DNA of 64,000 nucleotides from positions 620,001 through 684,000 of the forward strand of contig BLZA01000013.1 in assembly GCA_013423385.1 (NCBI GenBank), read 5' to 3'. The position numbers and the translations under genes are program-made. The DNA comes from Naganishia liquefaciens (taxonomy: Eukaryota > Basidiomycota > Tremellomycetes > Filobasidiales > Filobasidiaceae). Shown piece by piece: positions 11,201 through 22,165 of the stretch (position 1 is its first letter; each line of letters starts with the position of its first letter). The notes beneath the pieces are model-generated. The model did no database searches and was not told the origin of the DNA. It saw only the letters and a program-made list of their open reading frames with translations.

Positions 11201-12079
11201 GTCTCTGCCGGAGGTCATGGTGGGAGCAGTTCGCGCCGAAGTTCGTACCAGCACGACAGCCCAAGGCAGTCGTCGATATCAAGCAGTCATGACTATTCTC
11301 ACTCTGGTCACTATGCATACCAGTCAGCCCGTCAGGAAAAGGAAGAAGTGCAGGAAAGTTATGAGGACGGCGTCAACGCAATAGCAGCTCTGCGTGTTGA
11401 AGCGGTGCCTCGGCAGCAAACAGAGCTCTACCGAAGCGCACAAGATGAGAAGGACCTCATGCGGCAACGTTACCAAGAGGCGGTCTCTACGACTGAGCGG
11501 CAAAATAGCGAATCAAGCACCAATACAATACCAGCATCTTCGTTGCGTCTGAAGCCCATCGCGCTTTCAAGTACGGCGGGATCTTCTCGCAATCCATCTC
11601 AAGAGGTATCCGTCGTTCCGGACAACGATCGCTCGCCTCAGACCGAAACATCATACCTTACCGCCTCCCAGGAGAAAGAGCAAATGCGTCAACGCTACGA
11701 AGCCGCTGTTCGAGCGGCCCAGAACAGCACAGCGGCGAGATCGGCAGATCGGAGTTCTAGTCATGACCACAAGTCACAGTCCGAAGGAAATGATTACGAT
11801 TATCAAAAGCAGAGTCAAGTCCGTTCACAGGCACGAGAGAGCGAGTCATCCACACCTGGTCCCCCCGTACTGCCTCCCAAGCCTGTCGGCATCGACCAAT
11901 ACAAAGCGATCTTGTCCAGTCCGATCGAAGAGGCTGGGAATCCTTTCTTGTACATGGGCGGAGGAATGATGCCAATGTACCCAACGATGTTTCCCGGTCC
12001 GATAGCGGGAATAGACTATGCACAGGCAGCAAACTGCTACTATCCCCAAGCTCGGGGGGAAACACAGCCTGAACGATGA
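8261..12079 (+). CDS. alpha-arrestin-like protein with PPxY and repeated EKxxMRxRY motifs
   Basis: Alpha-arrestins recruit Rsp5/NEDD4-type ubiquitin ligases to membrane transporters. Ten exons give 1089 residues (8261-8280, 8345-8382, 8451-8503, 8568-8655, 8742-8824, 8878-8889, 8946-9052, 9106-9672, 9726-10353, 10406-12079). The arrestin N-domain shows in VQGYPGI, LLEVRVGKEQIKAKQIQIEF and FYFVIPGNLPGSCELKQKGG. The arrestin C-domain includes VELIVTRPYTAFGPGDRIEV and AIELQYELSVKAVM. The sixth exon is only 12 nt (ADYR). The 700-residue tail is Ser/Gln-rich and probably disordered. It carries a PPSY (PPxY) WW-binding motif near 10718 and six copies of an EKxxMRxRYxxA-like helix. Family confidence is high; the exact transporter target is unknown. 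It converges on LTN1 with 156 bp between stops. Confidence 0.88.
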
Positions 12080-12235
12080 TATATCCATGGCTGCGTGGAT
12101 CATTATATTTGCATTTTGGGTCTATCCCGATAGCACCCAAATGTACACGCATATTCTCCTCGGTGCCATTTCTATGGCATATTCGCATGTATCAGTCAAG
12201 TTTCCTCTTGGACTGTTTGACCGCACAGGAAGCAT

Positions 12236-15200
12236 CTAGAATAGCCCTCTGCACATCGGGCACGAGGACGAACTCGAGCTCTTGAACCACTGTAATAGAC
12301 AGTTTGAGTGATACTTATTCTTGCATGTGGGACACGTTCTCGATGGCAAAGAACGGTCATTCATTTGTATGATCCTGAGGAGGTGAAATTAGGTTAGAGA
12401 ACGACCTTTAAGGAACGAAGATATCCTCAGGACTTACGAATAGCACTGCGAAAGAAAGGAGGAAAAAGTGTAGAACATCGATCAGTTGTTTTCCTAAGGA
12501 CGCGGCAGACAGCACTTACAATGGAGCACTCCGTTTTGCCCTCGAAATGCAAGGTCACGTTGTTCTTGAAGACCTTCAGCCCCTCCAATATGAGACCGTT
12601 CTAATTACAGGTCTTAGTCAGTATCTTCGGCGGATACAGGGTGTCTAACTAACGCTTACCCTTGACATGATCATTTGTTGTAGATTGAATATCCATCCCC
12701 TCCATTTGTTTTCCGTGACACCGACTCTACCCAAGTCCTTAACTTCCACGGATTTGAGCGAGAACTCGGCTGGAAAGCGTATCAAGATTTCCATGGGCTG
12801 CTCGTCGATGATATACCGAGCGTTCACTTCCGGTGCTCCGCTGACTATTTTGATCGACAAATTGTCGTCTTCGAGCTCTGAAATAGCGCCAGAAGTCTTC
12901 AAGACGGCAAACTCGTTGCCGATGAGTATTGGCGAGAAATGTCTCGTGACGACGGTTATGAAATTCATGGTGAGCTGTCGATCCTTGCAACTCTCATACC
13001 ACCCTCGTATTAGTGTCGGCATCGTTTCTAGCGCACGGTAGAATACGTGGACGCGCAATCCGATCAGGTCAGCATCATGAGCGTTCTCGATGACTACACG
13101 AAGAGGCGATCAGTACGGGCTAGCCGAATGTCGAACGCGAGATTTTGTTAGACATACATTCGACGTAAAATTGGTCAACTTTGTAGCGCTCCGATCCTAC
13201 CGGGTTATTGGAGGGATAAGCCAATTTCAGACTGGGCGGGACGAAGTTCATGAGACTCTTCGGCACTAAATCGGCATTCCGGATTTGATCTATGTAAGCA
13301 GAACGAAGGCTATTTGACTGTTCAACCAGAATTTCATAAGCGGACTTGTGCTGTGCGGGAGCCAACGAACTAGGCTTACAGCCCCCACAAAGTGTTCGAA
13401 AATGAGCAACCAAGCCAAAAGATTTCCTGTACTTGTCTGTAGGTCCCCAAGTCAGGCGCTTTATCCCGAAAAAATCGACAAGGTGAACATACATTTCCGT
13501 CCGTTGCCTCTCCGGCTAATTCGACCAGGATCCGAGGCAATTCTGGAAGATTGTGAACGTCCACATTCGCGTCGCTCTCGATAGAAACGACCAATGATGC
13601 CGTCCGGGTTCGTATCGATTTCCGGAGGATATGGTATAAAGACCTTTGCACCGGCAAGTCGGCGTATTTCAGGAGCGGATAGACCTTGCGAGAGGTTGAG
13701 TGGGAGCATGAGTCTCGGAAACTCCACTCTTTAAGTTCACACACCCTTTCCATGGAATCGAAGAAGGCAATGTCATCTGATCGATCCAGAATATCTATGA
13801 CCTTATCCAATAACGCAGTACTTGATGAACTTTGTCGCAGTTCTGAATGCGACAAGGCTTGTCAGTGACATCCACGAGACCTGGTAATGACGTACCAGGC
13901 TGTACCGTGAGCAGGAGCTGCGCCACCGCCTTGACTTGGTTCATTTTTTCGGTCCACATTGCTCTTAACGACTTGTTTGTTAATGCGAGCCTTTGTATGC
14001 ATTCAAGCAACGATAAAGTAGCGAACATCAAATTAAATGTCTGCTCCTCCGCGAATGTGACAACCTGCAAGAGTCGGCTTTGATTAGACTTTTTGTTGAC
14101 GCAAGGTATGTTAACACTTGCCTCCAAGTTGCTGCTGATCATGTCAATCATGGAATCCCAGTGCGCACCAGGAACATCTTGCACGATAGGAGCCAGATTT
14201 GCATACAACAGGGCTATGCGAGCTTCCAACTCTTCCGGAAAATCGTCCGCTGCTTCGTCATCACTTACGAGCCAGCCGTTCAAATGCTGCATCAAGAAGA
14301 CTGTCCTTTGTTGTGGCAGGAAAATGTCCTCGGAATCTTCAGCTGGAGTCAGAGCATTGAAAATTCTCAAGACTCGCAATCCTTCTGTTGCCGCGGTCTG
14401 CACGGCCACTCCTGTTAAGCGGTTCGCTATTTCGTTCCTGACACGGTCTAATCGAGGAGATCTTTCCAGGCTCCTGTTGACGGCTGTTAAGATAGCTAGA
14501 GCGAGATAAGCTGCGGAAGTCATCATCAGTCATCAATCTTATGCTGAGCACCCCCTGCCGTTCAGCTCACGCTTAGAATCGAGACTGGTACCGAATGCGA
14601 GCCACCTCTCTGCAACTGCAATGTCGGCTGATCGCAATATGCTCTCCAATAGGTCGCGCAGACAGCGTTGATATATCGTATGAGAGCGTTCAGGCGAAGC
14701 GAGGGTATGAAGCAATGCTGACAACGTGTCAGCTTGCGGAGCTCCTTTAGTCAAACTGGTCATGGTGGCTTGATGCCATGAAGCTGGCAAGTCGGCCGCG
14801 AGGCTCCTGACGGCATATGACGTGAGCTGGACTGTCTCTTGTCGAATACTCTTCAAATAGCCGCGATCGATATCCTGGTTGTAAATTCCGTAGCTTCCGA
14901 TGCCATTCAAAGCATCGGCAGAAATGCGGGAAGCGAGCACAATTTGAAACAGCGATCCAGGCGAACCCTTAACCATAGCGATATCGGAATGGACGCTGTA
15001 GATCAACGCTTCGAGCGCCCTTGCGTAAGCTGAGCGGCCGTAGCGGTCGTACACCAAATTCTTGCCGGAATGCGATTCCGGCTGATATGGCAGAAGCGGA
15101 TCCAGAATCCAACACGACACCGGCTCGGTTCCAACTTGCAGGCTCTGTCCAAGGAGGTTTTCCATGTCCAGAGCCTCGGGCTGAAGGCTGAATTCGAGGT

Positions 15201-18200
15201 CTATAACGACATTTTCTGGAGTTTGCTGCACAAGAGTCTCTAAGAGGTCGTACGGGCTGTGGAGCCGCGCGAATGCATTAGTCCTAAGAGGCATTGAGAG
15301 GTCGCGAATACGTACCTGATGATAGTATCCACATCTGTCATCGCTTTGAGCAGGTCGAAGCGTACAGTCGATGCCAAAATCTGCCTGTCATTGTCGTTCA
15401 GTTGTTCACAGGCTCTCGTCCAAATTTGACCGGCGAGAATTCGGAGATCTTCTTGAAGGTCCAGTGGTAAGAACGCGAGCCAGAAAATTTTCGAATATAT
15501 GGGTCTGTGGATATCGGACTTCAGAAGATGTTGAGGATTCTTGCAGATCGCTGGTCGAAGCATCTCCAGCAGGGACAGGATAGTAGATTGGTGTTCTTCT
15601 GACAGAGCCTCCGCCTCCGAGGCTAACGCCTGATGAGAAAGCGAGGTAGACAGCGTGATTATAAGGTGGTCATAGCTTTCTTTCCCTATCACATCCCCTG
15701 AGGCGTTCAAAAAGTTGTCAGCGGTAAGTCTGGCGACTTGTCAGGCAAGGCACTCACTTTGGGTGATGAAGACCGATTTCACTAATTCGATGGCTTCCGG
15801 CGTGCTCCTCTCTGGTGCCAAAGCATCTTCACCCGCTTCGATAGCTATCTCACCCCAAGCCGTGTCATCTGCCTGGACGGCAATGTCTGGACCGAGGAAG
15901 GTAACCAGAAGAGCGGTGGCATATGCGAACTTGGCAGGTTTCGCGGCAGCAGCGATGACTCTCGATAGTTCTTGCCACATTTTCTGAGCAGCATCCTCCG
16001 GCAGTAAGTTCAGATAATGCACATAAACAGGACTGAACAGGATCGCGTCCGAGTGAGCTATTACGGAAGAACCCTGTCGAAGAAGGAGGTCCGACAGACT
16101 CTAGCAACAACGTGAGTGGTCAGTACATCAAGTCGAAAACACCGCTTTCGGCCGCTGGAACTCACTTCAGCAAATGCCAGATCACGCATCAGCCTTTGGC
16201 CCCTTGTTGTCAAAAGGCTTGCCAACATCTTGGGATAATCTTCAGTCGCAAGCCCGTCAGGCCCTCCGTTGTCGAAAAGAGAGCATTTGATATAGTTGAC
16301 TGCTTTGCGGGCTATTTCAAGGCTTAAATTATCGGTGAAAACCCCGACTCTCTGGGCATCTCCGGTATGGCCTTGCTCTAACGCTTCAAGTAAAAGCTGC
16401 AAACGCGGAACTAGTATCGAAACCGATGACGGTCTAGCATCCCCTTCATAGGCGTCCGAAAATGCCAACGTTGTGGCTTGAGCGATATTCTCTAAAGCTT
16501 TGTCAGCCGTACCTTCAGAGCGCAATCACTTCAGTGAATACGTTTCCAATGTTTAGGGATGACCTACTAGGTGCGGCTTTGTCAAGTCTGGCAATAGCTG
16601 ATCCCACGTTTACGGCCATCCGATAGAAATCCGTGTTTTTTTCTGCTCCCGCCATCCTTGTCATCCGCGTGATCTTAGCCGCTTCGACTAGGACACCGTC
16701 GGACCACACTCTGCCAACTTGTGTTGCAACTGCATTTTCCATATCGCTGTCGTTCACAGCTGAGTCTGCTGCAGCATTCGCCGAAGCCTCTCTTACGCTT
16801 CGTATATTGAGAAGTATAATGCAGTCAAGAATGGTTCCTGTCAAGTGGAAGAACGCGGATGCGGAGAAATTGGTAGACGATGGTAACAGTTTGGCGTCAT
16901 AGGCTGCCCACAGCGAGGCGCAAAGCGCCTCCAAGCCGTTGCGATCCAACGGAAGAAACTGGAGGCGAAGGATAGTAAGTATACCAGTTGAGGGACTATT
17001 ATCATCGAGAGACGCACGCTTTCGGGAATGGTAGAAACGATTACTAAGACAAGAGGGTATCCGATGAGTGGCGTGCCGTTACATGCACGTTGTAAATAGG
17101 CGAGGAAGTCTTGATAAGCGACCTGTCCGAGAGTCGATTTGGATACTTGCTCGTCGGACGATGCGACGGCAGCTTCATCAGCACTTTCCGGCTCAGACTC
17201 TTCCACCTCTGTGTCATCCGCGGTGTTCCCAGCAGTTTCCTGCACTTCACTCTCATCCTCCAGGCACTCGCCTTCGTCGTCGATCAGCCAGATTTCCTTG
17301 AATTTGGTGAAGAACGCCACAACAGCGTCGGGTACGGCTCGTCCTGACCATACAGAAACATCTGTTTCCGTCCAGATATTTTGCAGGAAGATGGGTCCAA
17401 CGACAGCAAAGAGCTTTGATCGCATGTACGATTCGTGCCGCGTCAGGAGCGCAAGAAGCACATCGTAAAGCGTTTGGCGAACGGGAGGTGCTGCGACACA
17501 GTCTGGGTCTTCGGCCTTAGCAGTGGTCGTAAATAGACTCCACAAATGCTTGTGCTTCAGTAGAACGCCGAAATATTCATGTTCGAGCGTCTCCGTGACG
17601 GCGTGTTGCAATAAGTATGAAAGACCCAGCAAACCAGAGATCTGGTATCGAGTGCTCCGCTCGATAACAGTAATAGCATCCTCTTCTTGCTCTTCATTCT
17701 CGGCTTCCGGTGGTGGCGTAAAGTATCCCCTCGGTGTCTGGCTTTTGGAACCCTTGTCCTTGCTGCCCTTCTTGCCAAAGATAAGGGGAGCGGGAGACTC
17801 TGGCGCCTTGACCGGTGAAGGGTGCACCTGTCTATGCAGCTCTTGAGGGTCGAGAATTGCCAAGCGAAGATAATCAACGAGAATCTCAAGATTCTCTGAC
17901 ATGTTGAGGTGTTTCACGGTTCCATTGATATCCGTTTCTGAGGTAGCTTCGCGCCAGTCAACGAATTCCTCCCATGCCGTAAGAGCCTCCTCGCCTGAGC
18001 CTATGGATCCTCTCCTTGCTTCCTCCAAAGCCGCAGTCATCCATGTACCAAGAACGTCCCTACCATGATGCTGCCCTGGAAGCAGACCGAGCGAGAGCGT
18101 GTGTAACAGGTCTGCCTTGATGGCCGGGATTTTGAGCAGCTTTGTGTGCAATTGCAAGGAAACCGACCGATGTGCAGGCGAAAGCAAGAGCGATGGCAAG

Positions 18201-18701
18201 TGGTGTAACTGATATTTATGAGATGAGCATTGCGGAAAGCTTCAATGCTTCGAAACATACCCAGACCGGCAGCGCTTCCGTTAACGCCTCTTCTTTGATG
18301 GCGAGCTCTCCCGTTGCGTCTTCGGCCCCCTGAGAATGCAGGTTCGCGATCACGTCTACCCATAACTCCTTGAACTCGTCGATTCCCTTCCGTCGGGTGA
18401 TAGCATCCTTTTTACCCAATCTCCTGAGAACGACCACCAGCTCCGCTGGAAGCGTTCTGGCAAGACCTTGAGCATCAAGCGGATCGGGACGAGCGGGCAC
18501 TGGCGGTCGCGGAGGAGGTACGAACACCCTCGGTCGGTTTTCTTTCAGGGCCTTCCGTTGAGCCTTGGTAAGGCCCTTTAGGCTTGGATCCTTTTCATTT
18601 TGCTGCTTCCCCTTTGCCTGTCCATCACTGGCTCCTGCCTTCTTGGATGCTTGTTTCTTTCGAGTATTCGATGTCGCCGACGATTTGTTGGGTTTTGGCA
18701 T
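12236..18701 (-). CDS. LTN1: listerin, E3 ubiquitin ligase of ribosome quality control
   Basis: Ltn1/listerin binds obstructed 60S subunits and ubiquitylates stalled nascent chains with Rqc1, Rqc2 and Cdc48. The long N-terminus starts at MPKPNKSSATSNTRKKQ, lysine-rich, then reaches the conserved LARTLPAELVVVLRRLGKKD and KGIDEFKELW segment. HEAT/ARM-type helices fill the middle. The C-terminal RWD-like part reads NVYYRALE-like HVFYRALETMPTLIRGWYE, CKDRQLTMNF, VVTRHFSPILIGNEF, then GLILEGLKVFKNNVTLHFEG. The RING is ECSIC-YS, RTCPTCKNKYHSNCL, QWFKSS and SCPMCRGLF before the TAG at 12238-12236. The second RING cysteine is encoded by an 8-nt exon (12438-12445). There are more than ten short introns; I estimate about 1,800-1,900 residues, usual for listerin. 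Confidence 0.92.
12438..12445 (-). other. 8-nt internal micro-exon of LTN1 (RING cysteine)
   Basis: The minus strand reads CAG, then TGCTATTC, then GTAAGTCC. The exon joins ...TGC TCC ATT (phase 0) to G ATC ATA..., giving ECSIC-YS-IIQM. Flanking introns are 74 nt (12446-12519) and 63 nt (12375-12437), both with GTAAGT donors. Without this exon the RING loses the fourth residue of its first CxxC pair. Confidence 0.85.
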
Positions 18702-19245
18702 GTCGGCACGGATTGGAAAGCCGCTGAAGTTAGTACAAAGTTGGCAAGTTGAGTGGCATCAAATGAAGCAGTGTGAACGTCAGAATCGGCTGGCTCACGC
18801 GTTCGATCACGCTTCGATGAGCGGAATGCTCAGAAAACTCGATATCACTGGCTCTGGGAGCACCGATTATGACGTAATTGCATCCCACTTGTCGTCCCAG
18901 TCGTCGCCACGGCAACGCCCTCGTCTCCTATCCGCGACGCCCTTAAGCTGGTCGCATCGATCGAGCGAGTCGGTGTGTGAAAGATGCAGTTGAGGATATG
19001 CCGAACATTTCGTACCCTACCTTCTGATCCGCATATTCATGCTTGTACAATGCGCTACATTCAAGTTACAACCCCTTACTATTGCGAATTCGGATGGGCG
19101 CCAAGTGCATTGCTCGCAGCGTTCTTGGTCTTGCCGTAGACTTCCTTATACCAACTTATAATATAGTGCGTGAGGTTTTCCTTTAACTGATAGCAGTCTG
19201 TTACCCCGAATCCTGCCATGCCGCGGCAACAAGCGCACCCTTCTT
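18702..19245. other. LTN1 promoter and 3' flank of acyl-CoA ligase 1
   Basis: A 544-bp spacer upstream of listerin. It contains only short frames; no RNA gene or repeat was recognised. Confidence 0.5.
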
Positions 19246-21563
19246 TTACAGTTTTGCCTTTAGCCCTTGTCGCTGCACCGCGTCGTGCTCCTTCGCCATG
19301 AGACGAAGTTGTTTCCGCAAGATCTTTCCCGCCGCGCTGAATCTCGTACATCAGTCTCTCGTATCATTTTGGAGAGAGCGATACCCCACCTTTTCGGTAT
19401 CGCTTCAACCAGTAGGCAACCCCCTCTGAGACGCTTGTGGTTCGCGACCTGTGAAGACATTCGCTGTCAAGCCCACGAGGGTCATGTGTTCGGAGGAATT
19501 TACTTTCTGCTCCACCCATGCAACCAACTCTGCTGACAGCTGACTCTTCCCTTGCTCGTCGAGGGCGCTCAGCTCGCCGGCGGGGACAACATACGCCCTC
19601 GGAAGCTCAGTCGCGAATTCTCGGGAATATACGCCGATGACTGCAGCATCCCCGACCTTGGGATTTGTCAACAATAGCTTCTCAAGGTCTGCCGGGGGTA
19701 CTTGGAAACCCTTGTACTTAATGAGCTCTTTGAGACGGTCGACAATACTAATAGCAAGTCCCGTTCAGTTTGCGTCTGTAATCCTAGCGCCGTCATTGCT
19801 TACTAGACATGACCATTTCGATCGATATGGGCGATGTCGCCTGATCTATACCACCCATCGGGCGTGAAGCTGGCTTTCGTGGCTTCTTCGTTTCGCCAAT
19901 AGCCCCTGCAAAGAAATATGAACGGCTTGATTACGCCAGATAGCGATTTAATGGACTGACTTCATGACTGTCGCGCCCTTAATGCAGAGTTCCCCTGGTT
20001 CGCCAATCTTTGCCGGCTGGAAATCCTCGTTCACAACCTTGGCTTGAAGGCAAGGGTATAGTCTTCCCACACTTCCTGGATTAGAGGTTGCATCTTCTAT
20101 TGTCTGTGCTGTGCACAAACAAGTCACTTCGGTCAGCCCTGGGGTGAAGCAAAGCAGCAACGTTAGCGGCTACCTCCTTCGTTGAGCGATGCAACGCTTA
20201 CCATATCCCTGTGTGATGTGTACATCCTCCCCGAACCTGCTCTTCACTTTCTGAATCAATCCCCGTCCTAGAGGTGCAGCAGCACACCTCATCCACTTCA
20301 GTGTTGACAAATCAGACTTGCCCGCTGCGGGATTGTGTGCCAGGTGCAGGATCATCGGCGGTACTACAAAAGCGTGGGTGATCCGATATTTATGGATGGT
20401 CTTGAAGAAGCCTTCGGGTGTGAACCTGGGTAGAATGACTACGGGAACGCCTTTGAGAAGTGGAACTATTGCCGCTCTAGGCAGAAAAGGGGTCAAAAAA
20501 TGAGCCTTTCCCTTGAGTCTGTCACTTCGTACTGAACGACACTCACTCCATCAACCCGTAAATATCTGAAGTGCACGCCCTAAGATTAAGCACTTTGGTC
20601 TCGTGAGGAGTATACGTATGTGCTTACGGTAAAGGGGGCAAGCGCCCAAGATGGTCGATCCCTGGCCGTGTGCCATGTTTGCAGGATACCAAGAATCCGC
20701 AGAGATTCGGCTGTTGACATTGAGATTGTGGTGTGTTGACATCACGCCTGGCAAGAAGTTCGCAGAAGGCCAAAGTCAAAGGACGAAAAAATGCCGCTGC
20801 CTTCATCTCTGGTAATTACCTTTAGCTAGGCCGGTCTACGGTGACGAGTTTCCACGAAACATAAGTTTCGTGCATTTCAGTGTAGGTAGGACGGGCTTAC
20901 CGTACCGCTGCTGTAACAGAGCAGAGCCGTCTCATGTGCATCCTCCCCCCCGGCACCAACGCCCCCGAAGCCCTTCAGGTCATCTGGTCCTACCATGAGC
21001 GACTGGTAGGAATCCACGTGGCTGTTCCGTTGCCGAAGATCGTCAGGAACATCCTCGAGGGGAACTGCCCAGTATAGCTTAGGGGGCGCCTTGCCATGCG
21101 CCTTGAGTTCTTGAAGAGCCCCCGAATAGCCTTCGTATATAGATGGGTGAACGAACGCGATTACGGGGCTGCCATCTCGCAACTGATGGGCCAGTTCTAG
21201 AGCGGTGTAAGACGCATTTGCGAGGGACGTGATAACTTTGACGGATTGACAGCCGTAGAAGATTTGGACAAAATCAACGCTGTTGGGAGAGTAAATGATT
21301 GCTACACTCTCCTCCTTTCCAAGGAGCTTGAAATTATCTTGCAGACCTTTCCCGAGACGGAGAGCATCTTGACGTAATTGGCAAGCGGTGATGAATCGAC
21401 CAGTTAGCCCATCGGTAAAGGCTTGATAGTCCGGAAATCGAGAGTTCGCTGCCAGCTGATGGTGGAAGAAGGACTGGAGAGCTGGTAGCTCGATGTCTGG
21501 AAGAGGTGAATTGACCACGGCTGATATCTCGGCCGGTGTATCGACAACGTTGGGTTTCGACAT
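19246..21563 (-). CDS. acyl-CoA ligase (ANL superfamily) with PTS1, paralogue 1
   Basis: A 4-coumarate-CoA-ligase-like acyl-CoA synthetase: it adenylates a carboxylic acid with ATP, then forms the CoA thioester. The N-domain includes VAIIYSPNSVDFVQIFYGCQ and ANASYTALELAHQLRDG. The ATP loop is [16 protein letters not shown], its TGLAK part supplied by a 16-nt exon (20820-20835). Further on are [51 protein letters not shown] and the catalytic-lysine motif [14 protein letters not shown]. After the last intron the reading ends GLKAKL then TAA (19248-19246); AKL is a good PTS1, so the enzyme is probably peroxisomal. It is a near copy of the ligase at 24671-26848. The substrate (fatty, aromatic or small acid) cannot be read from sequence. 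Confidence 0.9.
20820..20835 (-). other. 16-nt micro-exon of acyl-CoA ligase 1 (ATP-binding loop)
   Basis: The minus strand reads CGTAG, ACCGGCCTAGCTAAAG, GTAATT. It joins ...AGC GGT ACG (phase 0) to GC GTG ATG, giving SSGT-TGLAK-GVM, the P-loop of the ANL fold. The equivalent exon in paralogue 2 (26165-26180) has the same length, phase and position. Confidence 0.88.
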
Positions 21564-22165
21564 CGAAACGAATGGTATTGAGCCTGTAAGTTTTCTTGAA
21601 TGGTGTGAGGGTAGAGGGGACCAAAGCCGAGAACAGTGTCGGCCTTATAACTGGATTATAAGAGCAATGCCAAGGTGTTTGCAGCGCGTACGAGTTTAAA
21701 CTCGCACAGATCCGTTGGATGGGCCAGGGGGCACAAAGGCTGGCTGCAAAATTCGCTACGGCAAACTCGGTCTCATTATTACACAAGTGAGGTCTCTCTT
21801 TCATTTGTTTTCGGAGCTATTGGAAGCACGCGGATCTCATGAACCCGTGCCGCGTTCTTGCCGGGGAAGATGAGCTAGGAGATGTCGCGTTGATCGATTG
21901 CTACACCTCCTCCCGCCGCCCCCGTGGGGCTCCAGAAGATCTACGGTTACCGAGCCGGATGGGTCGGAGAAGACCGGTCATGGGTCGGTAAATCAGATGG
22001 GTCGGTAAATCAGGTCTACCCCTGGCGTAAAAGAAGTGGCCAAAAAGGGCGATCTTTCGAGGCAAGCAGATCTGATCTCATCGCCGTTCAAGTATTGCAG
22101 CCTTGAGGCATATCCAAGGTGTCAATCGCGGCGCCGGCTGCCATATTACTCGCCCGCAGCTTCCC
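21564..22165. promoter_or_regulatory. bidirectional promoter acyl-CoA ligase 1 / APN2
   Basis: A 602-bp head-to-head spacer. It contains a perfect 17-bp tandem duplication at 21980-22013 and a related half-unit ATGGGTCGG at 21959-21967. No gene was seen. Confidence 0.5.
21980..22013. repeat. 17-bp direct tandem repeat, 2 copies
   Basis: ATGGGTCGGTAAATCAG occurs twice head to tail (21980-21996 and 21997-22013), preceded by a partial copy ATGGGTCGG at 21959. It lies about 150 bp upstream of the APN2 start, so it could be a duplicated factor site or a small replication-slippage product. Confidence 0.85.

Noticed and set aside
19400-19500. Apparent truncation of acyl-CoA ligase 1 at its C-terminus
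   Set aside because: The early stop disappears when two normal introns are removed; the full A10 motif and AKL ending are present.
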